Shown: positions 1 to 7,102, counted from the stretch's first letter. The stretch is 12,634 bases of DNA from Sedimentisphaerales bacterium (GCA_016932895.1 JAFGCA010000157.1:1-12634); one strand, 5' to 3'. Made by a program: numbers and translations. Notes: a model not told the origin generated them from the letters alone.

Positions 1-1
1 A

Positions 2-208
2 GCGGCCGTCGTGCCCCATCCGGATGCGGCCATCACCGCCGTGACCGGCTGGACCGAGTGGAAGATTCCCCTGGCCGACCTGACCGACGCCGGTGTGGCG
101 GTAAACACCGTCAAGAGGCTGGCTATCGGTGTGGGCAACCGCACCGCTCCCGCTCCGGACGGCGCCGGCGTGGTGTTCATCGACGACATCCGGGCAACCG
201 CGCCGTAA
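2..208 (+). CDS. C-terminal end of a secreted beta-sandwich/LamG-like protein (5' truncated by window)
   Basis: The frame is open from the window edge to a TAA stop and encodes about 68 residues. It holds the pattern W-x-E-W-x-I-P-L-x-D-L, then VKRLAIGVG, then [12 protein letters not shown] at the very end. This arrangement of a tryptophan-rich strand, an 'IGVG(N/D)R' strand and a closing 'IDDIR' strand is typical of the last domain of large secreted planctomycete proteins, where it resembles LamG or carbohydrate-binding beta-sandwiches. A GTG occurs inside the frame, but the domain is plainly cut at the left edge, so that GTG is not taken as the start. The following gene is a pseudopilin on the same strand, a pairing often seen in planctomycete surface or polysaccharide loci. 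The family name is a recognition from sequence pattern only; the exact domain class is uncertain. Confidence 0.6.
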   Translation, partial: AAVVPHPDAAITAVTGWTEWKIPLADLTDAGVAVNTVKRLAIGVGNRTAPAPDGAGVVFIDDIRATAP

Positions 209-266
209 CCCGGAAAATCCAGCGCGGCGCTTCGCCGAAAAGCACCACGAGAAGATCAAACGGCTG

Positions 267-298
267 GGCGGCGCCGGCACCAACAAGCCGGCGCCGCC
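267..298. terminator. Perfect 12-bp inverted repeat downstream of the first gene
   Basis: Arms 267-278 (GGCGGCGCCGGC) and 287-298 (GCCGGCGCCGCC) are perfect complements around an 8-nt loop. It lies 58 bases after the stop of the upstream gene and would fold very stably. No T-run follows it on either strand, so it is not a textbook intrinsic terminator; it could end transcription with Rho, protect a 3' end, or separate the two genes. The role is inferred. Confidence 0.4.
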
Positions 299-434
299 GA
301 CCGAATCGCCTAACCGCAGAAAGAGGAGTTCAGGCGGTCAATCTATGGACAGAGACGCAATGAACCACGCAACGCATCGACAAGTACATAGCAGCACCGG
401 TGCCACGACGGCACCTTGGAAGGACGGTCGCTCT

Positions 435-1292
435 ATGAAGACAAAAGGATTTACCCTGATCGAGTTGTTGGTCGTCATCGCGGTCATTGCGATGCTGATG
501 GGCATTCTCATGCCGGCGCTGCAGAAGGCTCGCCAGCAGGCCCGCATGATCGCGTGCGGCAGCAACATGCGCCAGTTGATTCTGGGACTGGTCACCTACG
601 CCGAGAACAACGATTCGCTCCTGCCGCCGCACCCGTCGACCATCACGGCCCGGTCGAACTACCACCGGCCCTACGAGTTGAACTGGGCGGCCGGCAACGC
701 GGTGGGGCCCGTGACGAACGTCAACAACAAGAGCTATCACCACGCGGGACGCTACCTCTCGGCCTACCTGCCCGACGTGGGCGTCTTCAATTGCGGCCTG
801 GCGGCCATTCAGGACGACACCCTCTGGCCCCCGGAAAATTCCGGACGCGCCCCCGAAGGCACCTACGGTGACTTCTACCGCACCGGCGGATACGCCCCCC
901 TCCATTCGACCTTTATGCTTTTGTGGAGTTACCAAGGCTACAATCACGACACCTCCGCCCACGTCGACAAGGCCCAGGGCCATTTCGCCGGCGCCGAACG
1001 GCTCGACTCCAAAACGAGACTCGTCGTCCAGGACTCGCTCTTCTATCTCACCAACAACACCAACCTGCTATGGCAGAGCCCCCAGCAAACCTGGTGCTCC
1101 TCGCACCCCTTCAAGCGCGGGGCGCGGGCCCGGCCCTACTACGTCTACCGCGACCCGACGATGGACAAGCAACCCCTGGTCAAGCTCAATGCCGGTTATC
1201 TCGACGGCCGGGTCGAGTCCTTCAGCGCCTGGGACGCCAAGGGCGTGAAGAACTACGGCGCCCAGGCCTTCATCGCGCCGAAGTATCGCTAA
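435..1292 (+). CDS. Type IV pseudopilin-like protein, prepilin N-terminal cleavage/methylation domain
   Basis: The 285-residue product starts [19 protein letters not shown]. This is a class III signal: cleavage is expected after Gly5 by the prepilin peptidase, leaving Phe as the methylated N-terminus and Glu at mature position 5, followed by one hydrophobic helix (about residues 6-28). The globular part is poorly conserved but ends with [13 protein letters not shown] (residues 252-264), the 'DG' element seen near the C-terminus of the large planctomycete pseudopilin families (DUF1559-like and relatives). The start was chosen because GGAAGGA at 418-424 lies 10 nt upstream and the signal begins at once. 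An in-frame ATG at 345 would add 30 non-signal residues ([11 protein letters not shown]...), and has no well-spaced ribosome-binding site. A hairpin (arms 399-404 and 410-415) sits just upstream of the binding site. Probable role: secretion- or surface-pilus-related component in the cell envelope; the specific substrate cannot be told. Confidence 0.88.
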   Translation: MKTKGFTLIELLVVIAVIAMLMGILMPALQKARQQARMIACGSNMRQLILGLVTYAENNDSLLPPHPSTITARSNYHRPYELNWAAGNAVGPVTNVNNKSYHHAGRYLSAYLPDVGVFNCGLAAIQDDTLWPPENSGRAPEGTYGDFYRTGGYAPLHSTFMLLWSYQGYNHDTSAHVDKAQGHFAGAERLDSKTRLVVQDSLFYLTNNTNLLWQSPQQTWCSSHPFKRGARARPYYVYRDPTMDKQPLVKLNAGYLDGRVESFSAWDAKGVKNYGAQAFIAPKYR

Positions 1293-1325
1293 GCCCTCAA
1301 CCCCGTCCGCAATAAGAATCACCGG

Positions 1326-2174
1326 TCAAGGCCGCTGGCACCGCGGGCAAACGTGCGTTCCCCGTCCGGCGACGACGAGCCGTTCAATCGTCTCACCGCA
1401 GCGCTTGCAGGGCTCTCCGTGGCGTTGATAGACCTTGAGCCGGCGGCGAAACCGGCCCATGTCGCCATACGCATTGCGAAAGTCACTGAACGTCGTGCCA
1501 CCGGCGCGAATCGCCCTTCTCAGCACATTCTTGATCTGCCGCAACAATACGCCGGCCTGCTCGCCCGTCAGCGTGCCCGCGGCCCGGGCCGGATGCACGC
1601 CCGCCGCCCACAGCGATTCATCGGCGTAGATGTTGCCCAGCCCGGCGATCCGCGTCTGATCCAGCAGCAGCGCCTTGACCGCGCGCTGCGTGCAAAGAGC
1701 TTCCTCGAAGGCCGGGCCGCGCAGGCTCAATGCCTCAGGGCCCAGCGGCGTCATCCCCGCGGCCTCCAGCGTCGCATCGGGATCGTCCGGGTCCAGGTCG
1801 CGAAGACACCACAACCGCCCGAACCGCCGCATGTCCACAAAATGAAGCTCCGAGCCATCGCCAAACGCCATCGTGAGGCGCGTATGCTGGTGTCGCTGCC
1901 CCGCCCCGCCGGCTGGCAGCAGGAACTTGCCCGTCATGCCCAACTGAAAGACCAGGGCCAGGTCCCCCTCCGGCGCGAGGATCAGCCGCTTGGCGCGACG
2001 GGCCACACGCTCGATCCGCCGGCCCGCCAGCTCGTCCAGAAACCGTCGCCACCGCCGCCGATACGGCCCCCGGATCATGGCCGGAGTCTCAACTCGCACC
2101 TTTCCGATACGCTTGCCCACGATGGCCGCCCGCAGGCCCAACGCAATGTTCTCAACCTCAGGCATCTCCGGCAT
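1326..2174 (-). CDS. mutM: Formamidopyrimidine-DNA glycosylase (bifunctional DNA glycosylase/AP lyase)
   Basis: The 282-residue protein opens MPEMPEVE. After Met removal Pro2 is the Schiff-base nucleophile and Glu3 the general acid of the Fpg/Nei family. Visible family features in order: Lys62 in RRAKRLIL (equivalent to Lys57 of the E. coli enzyme), Met80 in QLGMTGKF and Arg116/Phe118 in DMRRFGR (the residues that fill the gap left by the flipped base), GLGNIYADESLWAAGVHP in the helix-two-turn-helix, and a C-terminal zinc finger with C256, C259, C276 and C279 (CxxC-X16-CxxC) and the RGTHVCPRC loop. It removes oxidised purines such as 8-oxoguanine and formamidopyrimidines and nicks the abasic site. 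GGAG lies 7 nt before the ATG, and the MPE start is functionally required. It is convergent with the pseudopilin (33-nt gap) and appears monocistronic. Complete, normal length, all key residues present. Confidence 0.97.
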   Translation of the reverse strand: MPEMPEVENIALGLRAAIVGKRIGKVRVETPAMIRGPYRRRWRRFLDELAGRRIERVARRAKRLILAPEGDLALVFQLGMTGKFLLPAGGAGQRHQHTRLTMAFGDGSELHFVDMRRFGRLWCLRDLDPDDPDATLEAAGMTPLGPEALSLRGPAFEEALCTQRAVKALLLDQTRIAGLGNIYADESLWAAGVHPARAAGTLTGEQAGVLLRQIKNVLRRAIRAGGTTFSDFRNAYGDMGRFRRRLKVYQRHGEPCKRCGETIERLVVAGRGTHVCPRCQRP

Positions 2175-2285
2175 AGACCACTCCGTATAACAATCCGGTC
2201 CTCTTCTCGTGTATCATCTCTCAGCCCGAAAGCACCAGAGCAACCCGGCGCCCGGCTGACCCGGTACGCCGATTCGGGCTCCCCG

Positions 2286-2600
2286 GTTTGGCTTTGTTTT
2301 TGCGCCCACCCCCATTTTCAGCCCCAAAATCCCGCAAATTGGCTTCGTTTATCATTCCCGGCCCCCCTTCCCCGGCGACAGGGGCTCCCGCCAATTCCCG
2401 GTCTCACGCCGACCACCCCGCGGGACAGGCCACGCCCACCGAACCACCGCTCCGCCCAATTGGGTTCGTTTATCATTCCCGGCCCCCCTTCCCCGGCGAC
2501 AGGGGCTCGCGCCGGGCTCCGGGCGTTTCTCCGACCATCCCGCAGGATGGGCCATGCCCCCGACGCCCCGGCCCGGCCAATTGGCTTCGTTTGGCGTACC
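2286..2600. repeat. Tandem intergenic repeat, period 121 bp, 2 full and 2 partial units
   Basis: The core AATTGG(C/G)TTCGTTTATCAT begins at 2337 and 2458, and a third core (AATTGGCTTCGTTTGGCG) begins at 2579: the spacing is exactly 121 bp both times. Units 1 and 2 are almost identical over 51 bases (core, ATTCCCGGCCCCCCTT, CCCCGGCGACAGGGGCTC). They are then more diverged but still alignable, e.g. CCGACCACCCCGCGGGACAGG against CCGACCATCCCGCAGGATGGG. A degenerate core (GTTTGGCTTTGTTT) starts at 2286, only 51 bp before the first full unit. Unit 2 contains the hairpin CCATCC-CGCA-GGATGG. The period is not a multiple of three and the reading frame is not preserved, which argues against coding repeats. 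It resembles dispersed intergenic repeats that I associate with Phycisphaerae genomes (recall, not checked). Confidence 0.8.
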
Positions 2601-2850
2601 GTGCACCCGCCACGGCGAATCCGCAATCGCGGCCCCCACACCCTGCGCAAAGCGCGGAAAATCCCGCCGGTCCAGACCCCGGGCGAAGAATTTCCCCCGA
2701 GACAAATCGAATGGGATAGGTGCTTGCCTGATCATGGTCTGTCGTTCCTCACTTCCAGCCCGAGGAGGACTTCTTTGTTTTTTATATACCCGACATCGCC
2801 GCGCGCGTCAAGGAAAAAGGCCTTTTTTCAAGCGGCGGTGGATGAGTGCG

Positions 2851-2930
2851 AAAGGGTGAGAAGGGAGCAAAGGGCGAGAAGGGTATAAAGGGTGGGAAGG
2901 GGCAAAGGGTGGGAAGGGGGTAAAAGGTGG
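2851..2930. repeat. G-rich minisatellite, 18-nt unit, about 4.5 copies
   Basis: The units AAAGGGTGAGAAGGGAGC (2851-2868), AAAGGGCGAGAAGGGTAT (2869-2886), AAAGGGTGGGAAGGGGC (2887-2903, one base short), AAAGGGTGGGAAGGGGGT (2904-2921) and a partial AAAAGGTGG follow one another without gaps. The plus strand is almost pure purine. It carries ten runs of three or more G separated by 1-7 bases, which meets the usual G-quadruplex sequence pattern. It lies 80 bases beyond the stop of the minus-strand uracil-DNA glycosylase gene, so a transcript reading through would carry the C-rich strand. Confidence 0.8.
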
Positions 2931-3009
2931 AATCGTCGGGGAGAAAGCGAGGCGGGGCCGCCAGTGGCGGGCGGCGGGACGGGTGCCTCCGGCGGCGTCC
3001 TGGCCGAGT

Positions 3010-3747
3010 TCAGCTTCTGCCGGTTTCGGGGACGGGCAGGTCGAGCTCGACGAGGACCTTCTTCATGTCTTCCCAGACGCGACGGCGGTTGTCCGGCGTG
3101 TAGCTTCGCAGCAGATAGGCCGGGTGGTAGGTGGCCATGACCTTGATGGCGGGCCGGCCGATCCCGACGCAGTACTGCTCGAAGTGCCCGCGGAGCTGGC
3201 CGATGGACTTATTGGTTTCGAGAAGCGTGCGCGCCGCGTGGGCACCCAGGGCGATAATGACCTCGGGCGCAATGATCTCGATTTGTCGCTGCAGGTACGG
3301 CAGGCAGCTTATGATCTCGTCCGGGCGCGGGTCGCGATTGTCCGGAGGACGACATTTGAGGATGTTGCCGATGAAAACGTCCTCGCGCTTGAGCCCGCAG
3401 GCCGCGATAATCTTGTCCAGGAGCTGCCCCGCCCTGCCGACGAACGGCTTGCCCTGGGCATCTTCATCGGCCCCCGGCGCCTCGCCGATGAACATGATGC
3501 GTGCCCTGACGTGTCCGGCTCCCGGCACGGCGTTCGTCCGCAGGCCGCCCAGATCGCACTTGCGGCACTGCCGAACCTCTTCGGCCAACGTCTCCAATTC
3601 CTGCGTGGCCGAAGCCACGTCGGTTGCGCTCGGTTTGGGTTCTTCTGCAAGCACGTCGCTGCTCCCCTTAATGACGAATCCGGTGAGGAAATCGTCCATC
3701 TCCAGATGCTGGCGAACCACCCTGTCGGTATCCACGTCCCGTGTCAT
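3010..3747 (-). CDS. Family 4 (type 4) uracil-DNA glycosylase with [4Fe-4S] cluster
   Basis: The 245-residue product has the hallmarks of family 4 uracil-DNA glycosylases: C61 and C64 (CRKCDLG), C132 (GNILKCRPP) and C148 (IISCLPYLQ) as the four cluster ligands; active-site motif GEAPGADED at 88-96; PFVGRAGQLLD at 101-111; and motif 3 TYHPAYLLR with His208. The enzyme removes uracil arising from cytosine deamination or misincorporation. The start at 3747 (MTRDVDTDRV) is a choice: neither it nor the upstream in-frame ATG at 3852 (35 more residues, MRLLPVPAY...) has a strong ribosome-binding site, and the ATG at 3699 (MDDFLTG) is also possible. It follows the iron-sulfur subunit gene on the same strand (stop at 3904; gap 156 nt, or 51 nt with the longer start), so it may be the last gene of that transcript. 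Function is secure from the motifs; only the N-terminus is uncertain. Confidence 0.93.
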   Translation of the reverse strand: MTRDVDTDRVVRQHLEMDDFLTGFVIKGSSDVLAEEPKPSATDVASATQELETLAEEVRQCRKCDLGGLRTNAVPGAGHVRARIMFIGEAPGADEDAQGKPFVGRAGQLLDKIIAACGLKREDVFIGNILKCRPPDNRDPRPDEIISCLPYLQRQIEIIAPEVIIALGAHAARTLLETNKSIGQLRGHFEQYCVGIGRPAIKVMATYHPAYLLRSYTPDNRRRVWEDMKKVLVELDLPVPETGRS

Positions 3748-3903
3748 GGGGGCATTGTAGTGCGACTGCCCACGCCGGACAATGAAAAAACGCTCGGCGT
3801 CGACGCCGCGCGCGACACCGAACACATAGGCAGGCACAGGCAGAAGCCGCATGGGCTAAAGCTCATCCTACCATCTCGGTGGATCAACGACTGCAACCCG
3901 GGA

Positions 3904-4608
3904 TCAGGCCCGGCTGACGGCTTGCAGGTGCCGCGTGCACTGAAAGCCTTTGCCCAACTCGCACCAGACGCAGGAGTCGGTCATGTTGGTGGTCATCATG
4001 AGCTGGCCTTCGCAGCCGCCGCAGAGGTGTTCTTCGCCCTTCTTCATCGGCCCGGGGCACGGCGTAATCGTCATCGGGCAGATGTCGATGCACGTGTTGC
4101 AGGTCTTGCAGAAATCGGGCTTGACGCCGAAGGGGAAATCGACGTGCCGGTCCTTGCCGCGACCGATAAAGCCGATGGCGTCGGCCTGCCACATCTCGCT
4201 GCAGACCCGCACGCAGCGCCCGCACAGCACGCAGTTGTCGTTGTGGAACGGGTAGCGGACCTCCTTCACGCCGCAACGGACGGCGATGTCCTGAATCGCC
4301 CGCGAGTTCGGGGCCTGGGCCACCAGCAGCTCGGCGATGTTGCGCCGCAGCCGCCGGATTTTCTCGGTGTCCGTCAGGATCACCATCCCCTCGGCCACGT
4401 TCAGCGTGCAGGAGGTGGTGACCTTCGACTTGCCGTTGACGACGTGCTCCACGATACAAAGCCGGCACGCGCCGATATCCGACAGGCCGGGGTAGTGACA
4501 CAGGTGCGGGATGCAGATGCCGTATTCCATGGCCGTATCGAGAACGGACGTCCCCTTGACCGCCCGAATTTTTGCCCCGTCCATCGTCACTGTGACGTAT
4601 TCTTGCAT
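3904..4608 (-). CDS. Short NuoG/HydA-N-terminus-like iron-sulfur subunit, no catalytic domain
   Basis: The 234-residue protein begins with a plant-type [2Fe-2S] ferredoxin domain (C37-X10-C48-X2-C51-X15-C67), as at the N-terminus of complex I NuoG and [FeFe]-hydrogenase HydA. Next comes the linker that in those families carries a His/Cys-ligated [4Fe-4S] site (HxxxCxxCxxxxxC); here it reads LLVAQAPNSRAIQDIAVRC and those ligands are absent. A double [4Fe-4S] ferredoxin follows (C126, C129, C132, C136 and C167, C170, C173, C177). The tail is unusual and Cys-rich: C184, C196-GG-C199, C213-VW-C216, C224. The protein stops there, without an H-cluster, molybdopterin or other catalytic domain. The start at 4608 has GAGGAG 8 nt upstream and lies 10 nt after the NuoF-like stop, so the genes are co-translated. 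Likely role: cytoplasmic electron-transfer subunit of the NuoEF-like complex. Its electron acceptor is unknown. Confidence 0.85.
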   Translation of the reverse strand: MQEYVTVTMDGAKIRAVKGTSVLDTAMEYGICIPHLCHYPGLSDIGACRLCIVEHVVNGKSKVTTSCTLNVAEGMVILTDTEKIRRLRRNIAELLVAQAPNSRAIQDIAVRCGVKEVRYPFHNDNCVLCGRCVRVCSEMWQADAIGFIGRGKDRHVDFPFGVKPDFCKTCNTCIDICPMTITPCPGPMKKGEEHLCGGCEGQLMMTTNMTDSCVWCELGKGFQCTRHLQAVSRA

Positions 4609-4618
4609 GGCTCTCTCC

Positions 4619-6475
4619 TCAGCAAACGCGAATGGCTTCAAATGTGCAGACGTCTTTGCAGATGCCACACTTGACGCAGACGGCGTCGTCGATGGCGTGC
4701 GGCTCCTTCGGCCGGCCCGAAATGGCTCCGTGCGGGCAGGCTTTCAGGCACGCCCCGCAGCCCTTACAGGCCTCCGGGTCGATCTCGTAGCGGATCAGCC
4801 CCCGACAGACGCCGGCGGGACACGACTGATTCTCGATGTGCGCCTCGTACTCGCTGCGGAAGTGCTTGAGGGTCGAGAGCACGGGATTCGGGGCCGTCTT
4901 GCCCAGAGCGCAGAGGCAGGTCTCGGACATCGTCTCGCCCAGCTCTTCGAGCAGTTCGAGCTGCTCGGGTCGGCCCCGGCCTTCACTGATGTCGGTGAGA
5001 ATTTCGAGCATGCGCTCCAGACCCAGCCGGCACGGGACGCACTTACCGCACGACTCGTCCTGGAGGAATTCCAGGAAGTACTTGGCCACGTCGACCATGC
5101 AGGTGTGCTCGTCCATGACGACCATGCCGCCGGAACCGACCATGGAGCCGGCCTCGGCCAGCGTGTCGAAATCCACTGGCAGATCGAATTTCTCCGCGGG
5201 CAGGCAACCGCCCGACGGCCCGCCCGTCTGCACGGCCTTGATGGCCACGCCGTTGGAGGCGCCGCCGCCGATGTCGTAGACGATGGTCTTGAGCGGGGTG
5301 CCCATCGCGACCTCGATCAGGCCGGTGTTCTTGACCCGGCCGGTCAGGGCAAAAATCTTCGTCCCGGTGCTGCCGTTGCTGCCCTTGGCGGCGAACCAGG
5401 CGGCGCCGTTGCGGACGATCATCGGCACGTTGGCCCAGGTCTCGACGTTGTTGAGGCACGTCGGCTTGTGCCAGAGCCCGTCCTTGACGGTGTGCACGTC
5501 TTTGGGCCGGGGTTCGCCCACCCGGCCTTCCAGCGAGGCCATTAACGCGGTGGACTCGCCGCACACGAACGCGCCGGCCCCGCGCACGATCTCCACGTCG
5601 AAACCATAACCGCTGCCGAGAATGTCGGGCCCCAGCAGACCGCACTCACGCGCTCGCTCGATGGCCTTGCGTGCGTTGCTGACGGCCAGCGGATACTCCT
5701 TGCGGACGTAGATGTAGCCCTGGTTGGCGCCGACGGCGAAGCTGCCGATGAGCATTCCCTCCAGCACGGCGTACGGATTGCCCTCCAGGACGCTTCGGTC
5801 CATATAGGCGCCGGGGTCGCCCTCGTCGGCGTTGCAGATGACGAATCTCTCGTCGCCGCCGGCGGCCCGGCACTGCTCCCACTTGCGCCCGGTGGGATAG
5901 CCGCCGCCGCCCCGGCCGCGCAGGTTGGCGTCCTTGACCTCCTGGATCACCTGCTCCGGCGTCATGCCGGCGAGCACTTTGGCCGCCGCCGCGTATCCGC
6001 CGATGGCGATGTAGTCTTCGATGTCACACGGGTCGATGAGCCGGTTCTGGCTCAACAGCGTGCGGTCCTGCGCCCGGTAGAACGGGACATCGGCTTCCTT
6101 GACGATCTTCTCTCCCGAAGCCGGGTCGGTATAGAGCAGGCGTTCGATGGTCTCGTCGCCGCGCACGGTGTTGCTCACGATCTCGGGCACGTCCTCGGCC
6201 GTAACGTGACAGTACAGAACGTTGGCCGGGTCGATCACCATGATCGGGCCCTGCTCGCAGAATCCGTGGCAGCCGGTCAGCCGAACCCCGACCGAATCGG
6301 CCAGACCCTGTGCCGCCAGCTCCGCCCGCAGCGCTTCGGCAACGAGCAGACTGCCGGAGGCCTGACAGCCGGTCCCGCAGCACATGGTCACGGTCTTGGT
6401 GACCCGGCCCTGCTCGGCCATCCTGGATTCCCGCAACGCCGCAAGGTCGGCGAAAGTCTTCAGCTTAGCGATCAC
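4619..6475 (-). CDS. NuoF/HydB-like NADH-binding flavoprotein subunit (bifurcating-type architecture)
   Basis: The 618-residue protein has three parts. The N-terminal thioredoxin-like [2Fe-2S] domain has C32/C33, C37, C69 and C73. The NuoF core holds the FMN/NADH site GRGGGGYPTGRKWE (187-200), NADEGDPGAYMDR (215-227), CGESTALMASLEG (305-317), and the [4Fe-4S] ligands C476, C479, C482 and C522. The C-terminal double [4Fe-4S] ferredoxin has C570, C573, C576, C580 and C600, C603, C606, C610. H547, C552 and C557 just before it could form an extra metal site. This order matches HydB of trimeric electron-bifurcating hydrogenases and NuoF-type subunits of the wider Bfu family; complex I NuoF has no such N- and C-terminal domains. 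The GTG start lies inside the end of the NuoE-like gene (11-nt overlap) behind AAGGAGGT, so the two are translationally coupled. Expected role: oxidise or reduce NAD(H) at FMN and pass electrons through the clusters. Whether it truly bifurcates is not provable from sequence. Confidence 0.95.
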   Translation of the reverse strand: MIAKLKTFADLAALRESRMAEQGRVTKTVTMCCGTGCQASGSLLVAEALRAELAAQGLADSVGVRLTGCHGFCEQGPIMVIDPANVLYCHVTAEDVPEIVSNTVRGDETIERLLYTDPASGEKIVKEADVPFYRAQDRTLLSQNRLIDPCDIEDYIAIGGYAAAAKVLAGMTPEQVIQEVKDANLRGRGGGGYPTGRKWEQCRAAGGDERFVICNADEGDPGAYMDRSVLEGNPYAVLEGMLIGSFAVGANQGYIYVRKEYPLAVSNARKAIERARECGLLGPDILGSGYGFDVEIVRGAGAFVCGESTALMASLEGRVGEPRPKDVHTVKDGLWHKPTCLNNVETWANVPMIVRNGAAWFAAKGSNGSTGTKIFALTGRVKNTGLIEVAMGTPLKTIVYDIGGGASNGVAIKAVQTGGPSGGCLPAEKFDLPVDFDTLAEAGSMVGSGGMVVMDEHTCMVDVAKYFLEFLQDESCGKCVPCRLGLERMLEILTDISEGRGRPEQLELLEELGETMSETCLCALGKTAPNPVLSTLKHFRSEYEAHIENQSCPAGVCRGLIRYEIDPEACKGCGACLKACPHGAISGRPKEPHAIDDAVCVKCGICKDVCTFEAIRVC

Positions 6476-6947
6476 TGGGCACCTCCTTCTCAGCGGCCTG
6501 CACCGACTGAACGAGCTGACGAAGCTTGTTGGGCGTCATTTTTCCGTGGTACTTCCCATCCAGGACCAGAACGGGCCCGAGGGCACAGGCCCCGAGGCAA
6601 TTGACGCGTTCGAGGGTGAACATTCCGTCGTCGGTGGTCTGGCCGGGCTCGATCCCAAGCTCGCCCTTGACCTCGTCCAGCAGCCGGGGCGCGCCCCGAA
6701 CGTGGCAGGCCGTGCCCATGCACACCGTAATGACGTGCCTGCCCCGCGGCTGCAGGGAAAACGCCTTGTAGTAGTTTGCCGCCCGCGAGACCTCGATCAC
6801 AGGCACGCCCAACTCTCGCGCGACGGTCGTCATCACATCCTCCGGGATGTACCCGAAGGCCTCTTGAACATCCTGGAGCACTTCGATCAGTTGCTGGGGC
6901 TGGCTGCGCCGCCCGGCGAGGATCTTCTCAAGCACGTCGTCGGACAT
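6465..6947 (-). CDS. NuoE/HydC-like [2Fe-2S] thioredoxin-fold subunit
   Basis: The 160-residue protein has a helical N-terminus with the NuoE pattern (QLIEVLQDVQEAFGYIPEDV, residues 19-38) and a thioredoxin-like [2Fe-2S] domain with C76 and C81 (CMGTAC) and C117 and C121 (CLGAC), the four ligands of the NuoE cluster. ANYYKAFSLQPRGRHVITVC is a strongly conserved stretch for this family. Its partner is the adjacent NuoF-like flavoprotein, with which NuoE/HydC subunits always associate. The start at 6947 has AGGAGG 5 nt upstream; an in-frame GTG at 6953 overlaps that site and is rejected. It is the first gene of the minus-strand operon and overlaps the next by 11 nt. Soluble and cytoplasmic: there are no membrane segments. 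Confidence 0.95.
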   Translation of the reverse strand: MSDDVLEKILAGRRSQPQQLIEVLQDVQEAFGYIPEDVMTTVARELGVPVIEVSRAANYYKAFSLQPRGRHVITVCMGTACHVRGAPRLLDEVKGELGIEPGQTTDDGMFTLERVNCLGACALGPVLVLDGKYHGKMTPNKLRQLVQSVQAAEKEVPSDR

Positions 6948-7102
6948 GGTCACCTCCTATGATGGTCTTTCGATGGAACAGCGAGGGTTTGGGGAGCCAC
7001 GAAAGGCTCCCACGAGGGTGCCGCCATGATGCAAGCCAGAGGCTTCGTTCCTGAAATCGCGTATGCATGACCGGACTCCGCACCAAACGTTCATCTTGAT
7101 GG

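Larger units (their letters stand above)
2175..3009. other. Long repeat-bearing intergenic region between two DNA-repair genes
   Basis: These 835 bases lie between the start of mutM and the stop of the uracil-DNA glycosylase, so mutM's promoter must lie at the left edge (about 2175-2260 on the minus strand), although no convincing -35/-10 pair is visible. The region contains a tandem repeat of 121-bp period (2286-2600), a T/A-rich patch (about 2772-2829) with the palindrome AAAAAGGCCTTTTT at 2814-2827, and an 18-nt G-rich minisatellite (2851-2930). Near 2958-2970 a short CCGCC/GGCGG hairpin could end transcription of the minus-strand operon, but its T-run is poor. Open frames here are GC-driven and follow the repeats; none shows a domain or good start signals. 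Confidence 0.7.

Noticed and set aside
2286..2600. CRISPR array
   Set aside because: Units are 121 bp with similarity through the whole unit; there are no unique spacers of constant size and no cas genes nearby.
2352..2735. Minus-strand frame starting MIRQAPIPFDL in the repeat region, with a TATATAAAA patch upstream
   Set aside because: Only the first 40 or so residues look protein-like and the rest is translated 121-bp repeat; GAGGA is about 11 nt from the ATG. A relic or small gene cannot be excluded, but support is too weak to list it.
2814..2827. AAAAAGGCCTTTTT as an intrinsic terminator
   Set aside because: The palindrome has no loop, so it can form only a very short AT-rich hairpin; it is also about 180 bases from the nearest gene end.
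1353..2888. 511-codon plus-strand open frame opposite mutM that runs on through the intergenic repeats
   Set aside because: Antisense shadow of mutM joined by chance to repeat DNA; no ribosome-binding site and no recognisable domain.
2983..4674. Long plus-strand open frame (563 codons) across the uracil-DNA glycosylase and iron-sulfur subunit genes
   Set aside because: It is antisense to two genes with intact motifs, shows no domain itself, and is explained by high GC at third codon positions suppressing stops on the other strand.
4619..6947. Membrane complex I (Nuo) gene cluster
   Set aside because: No membrane subunits are present and the NuoF-like protein has extra N-terminal and C-terminal iron-sulfur domains typical of soluble HydB/Bfu-type enzymes.
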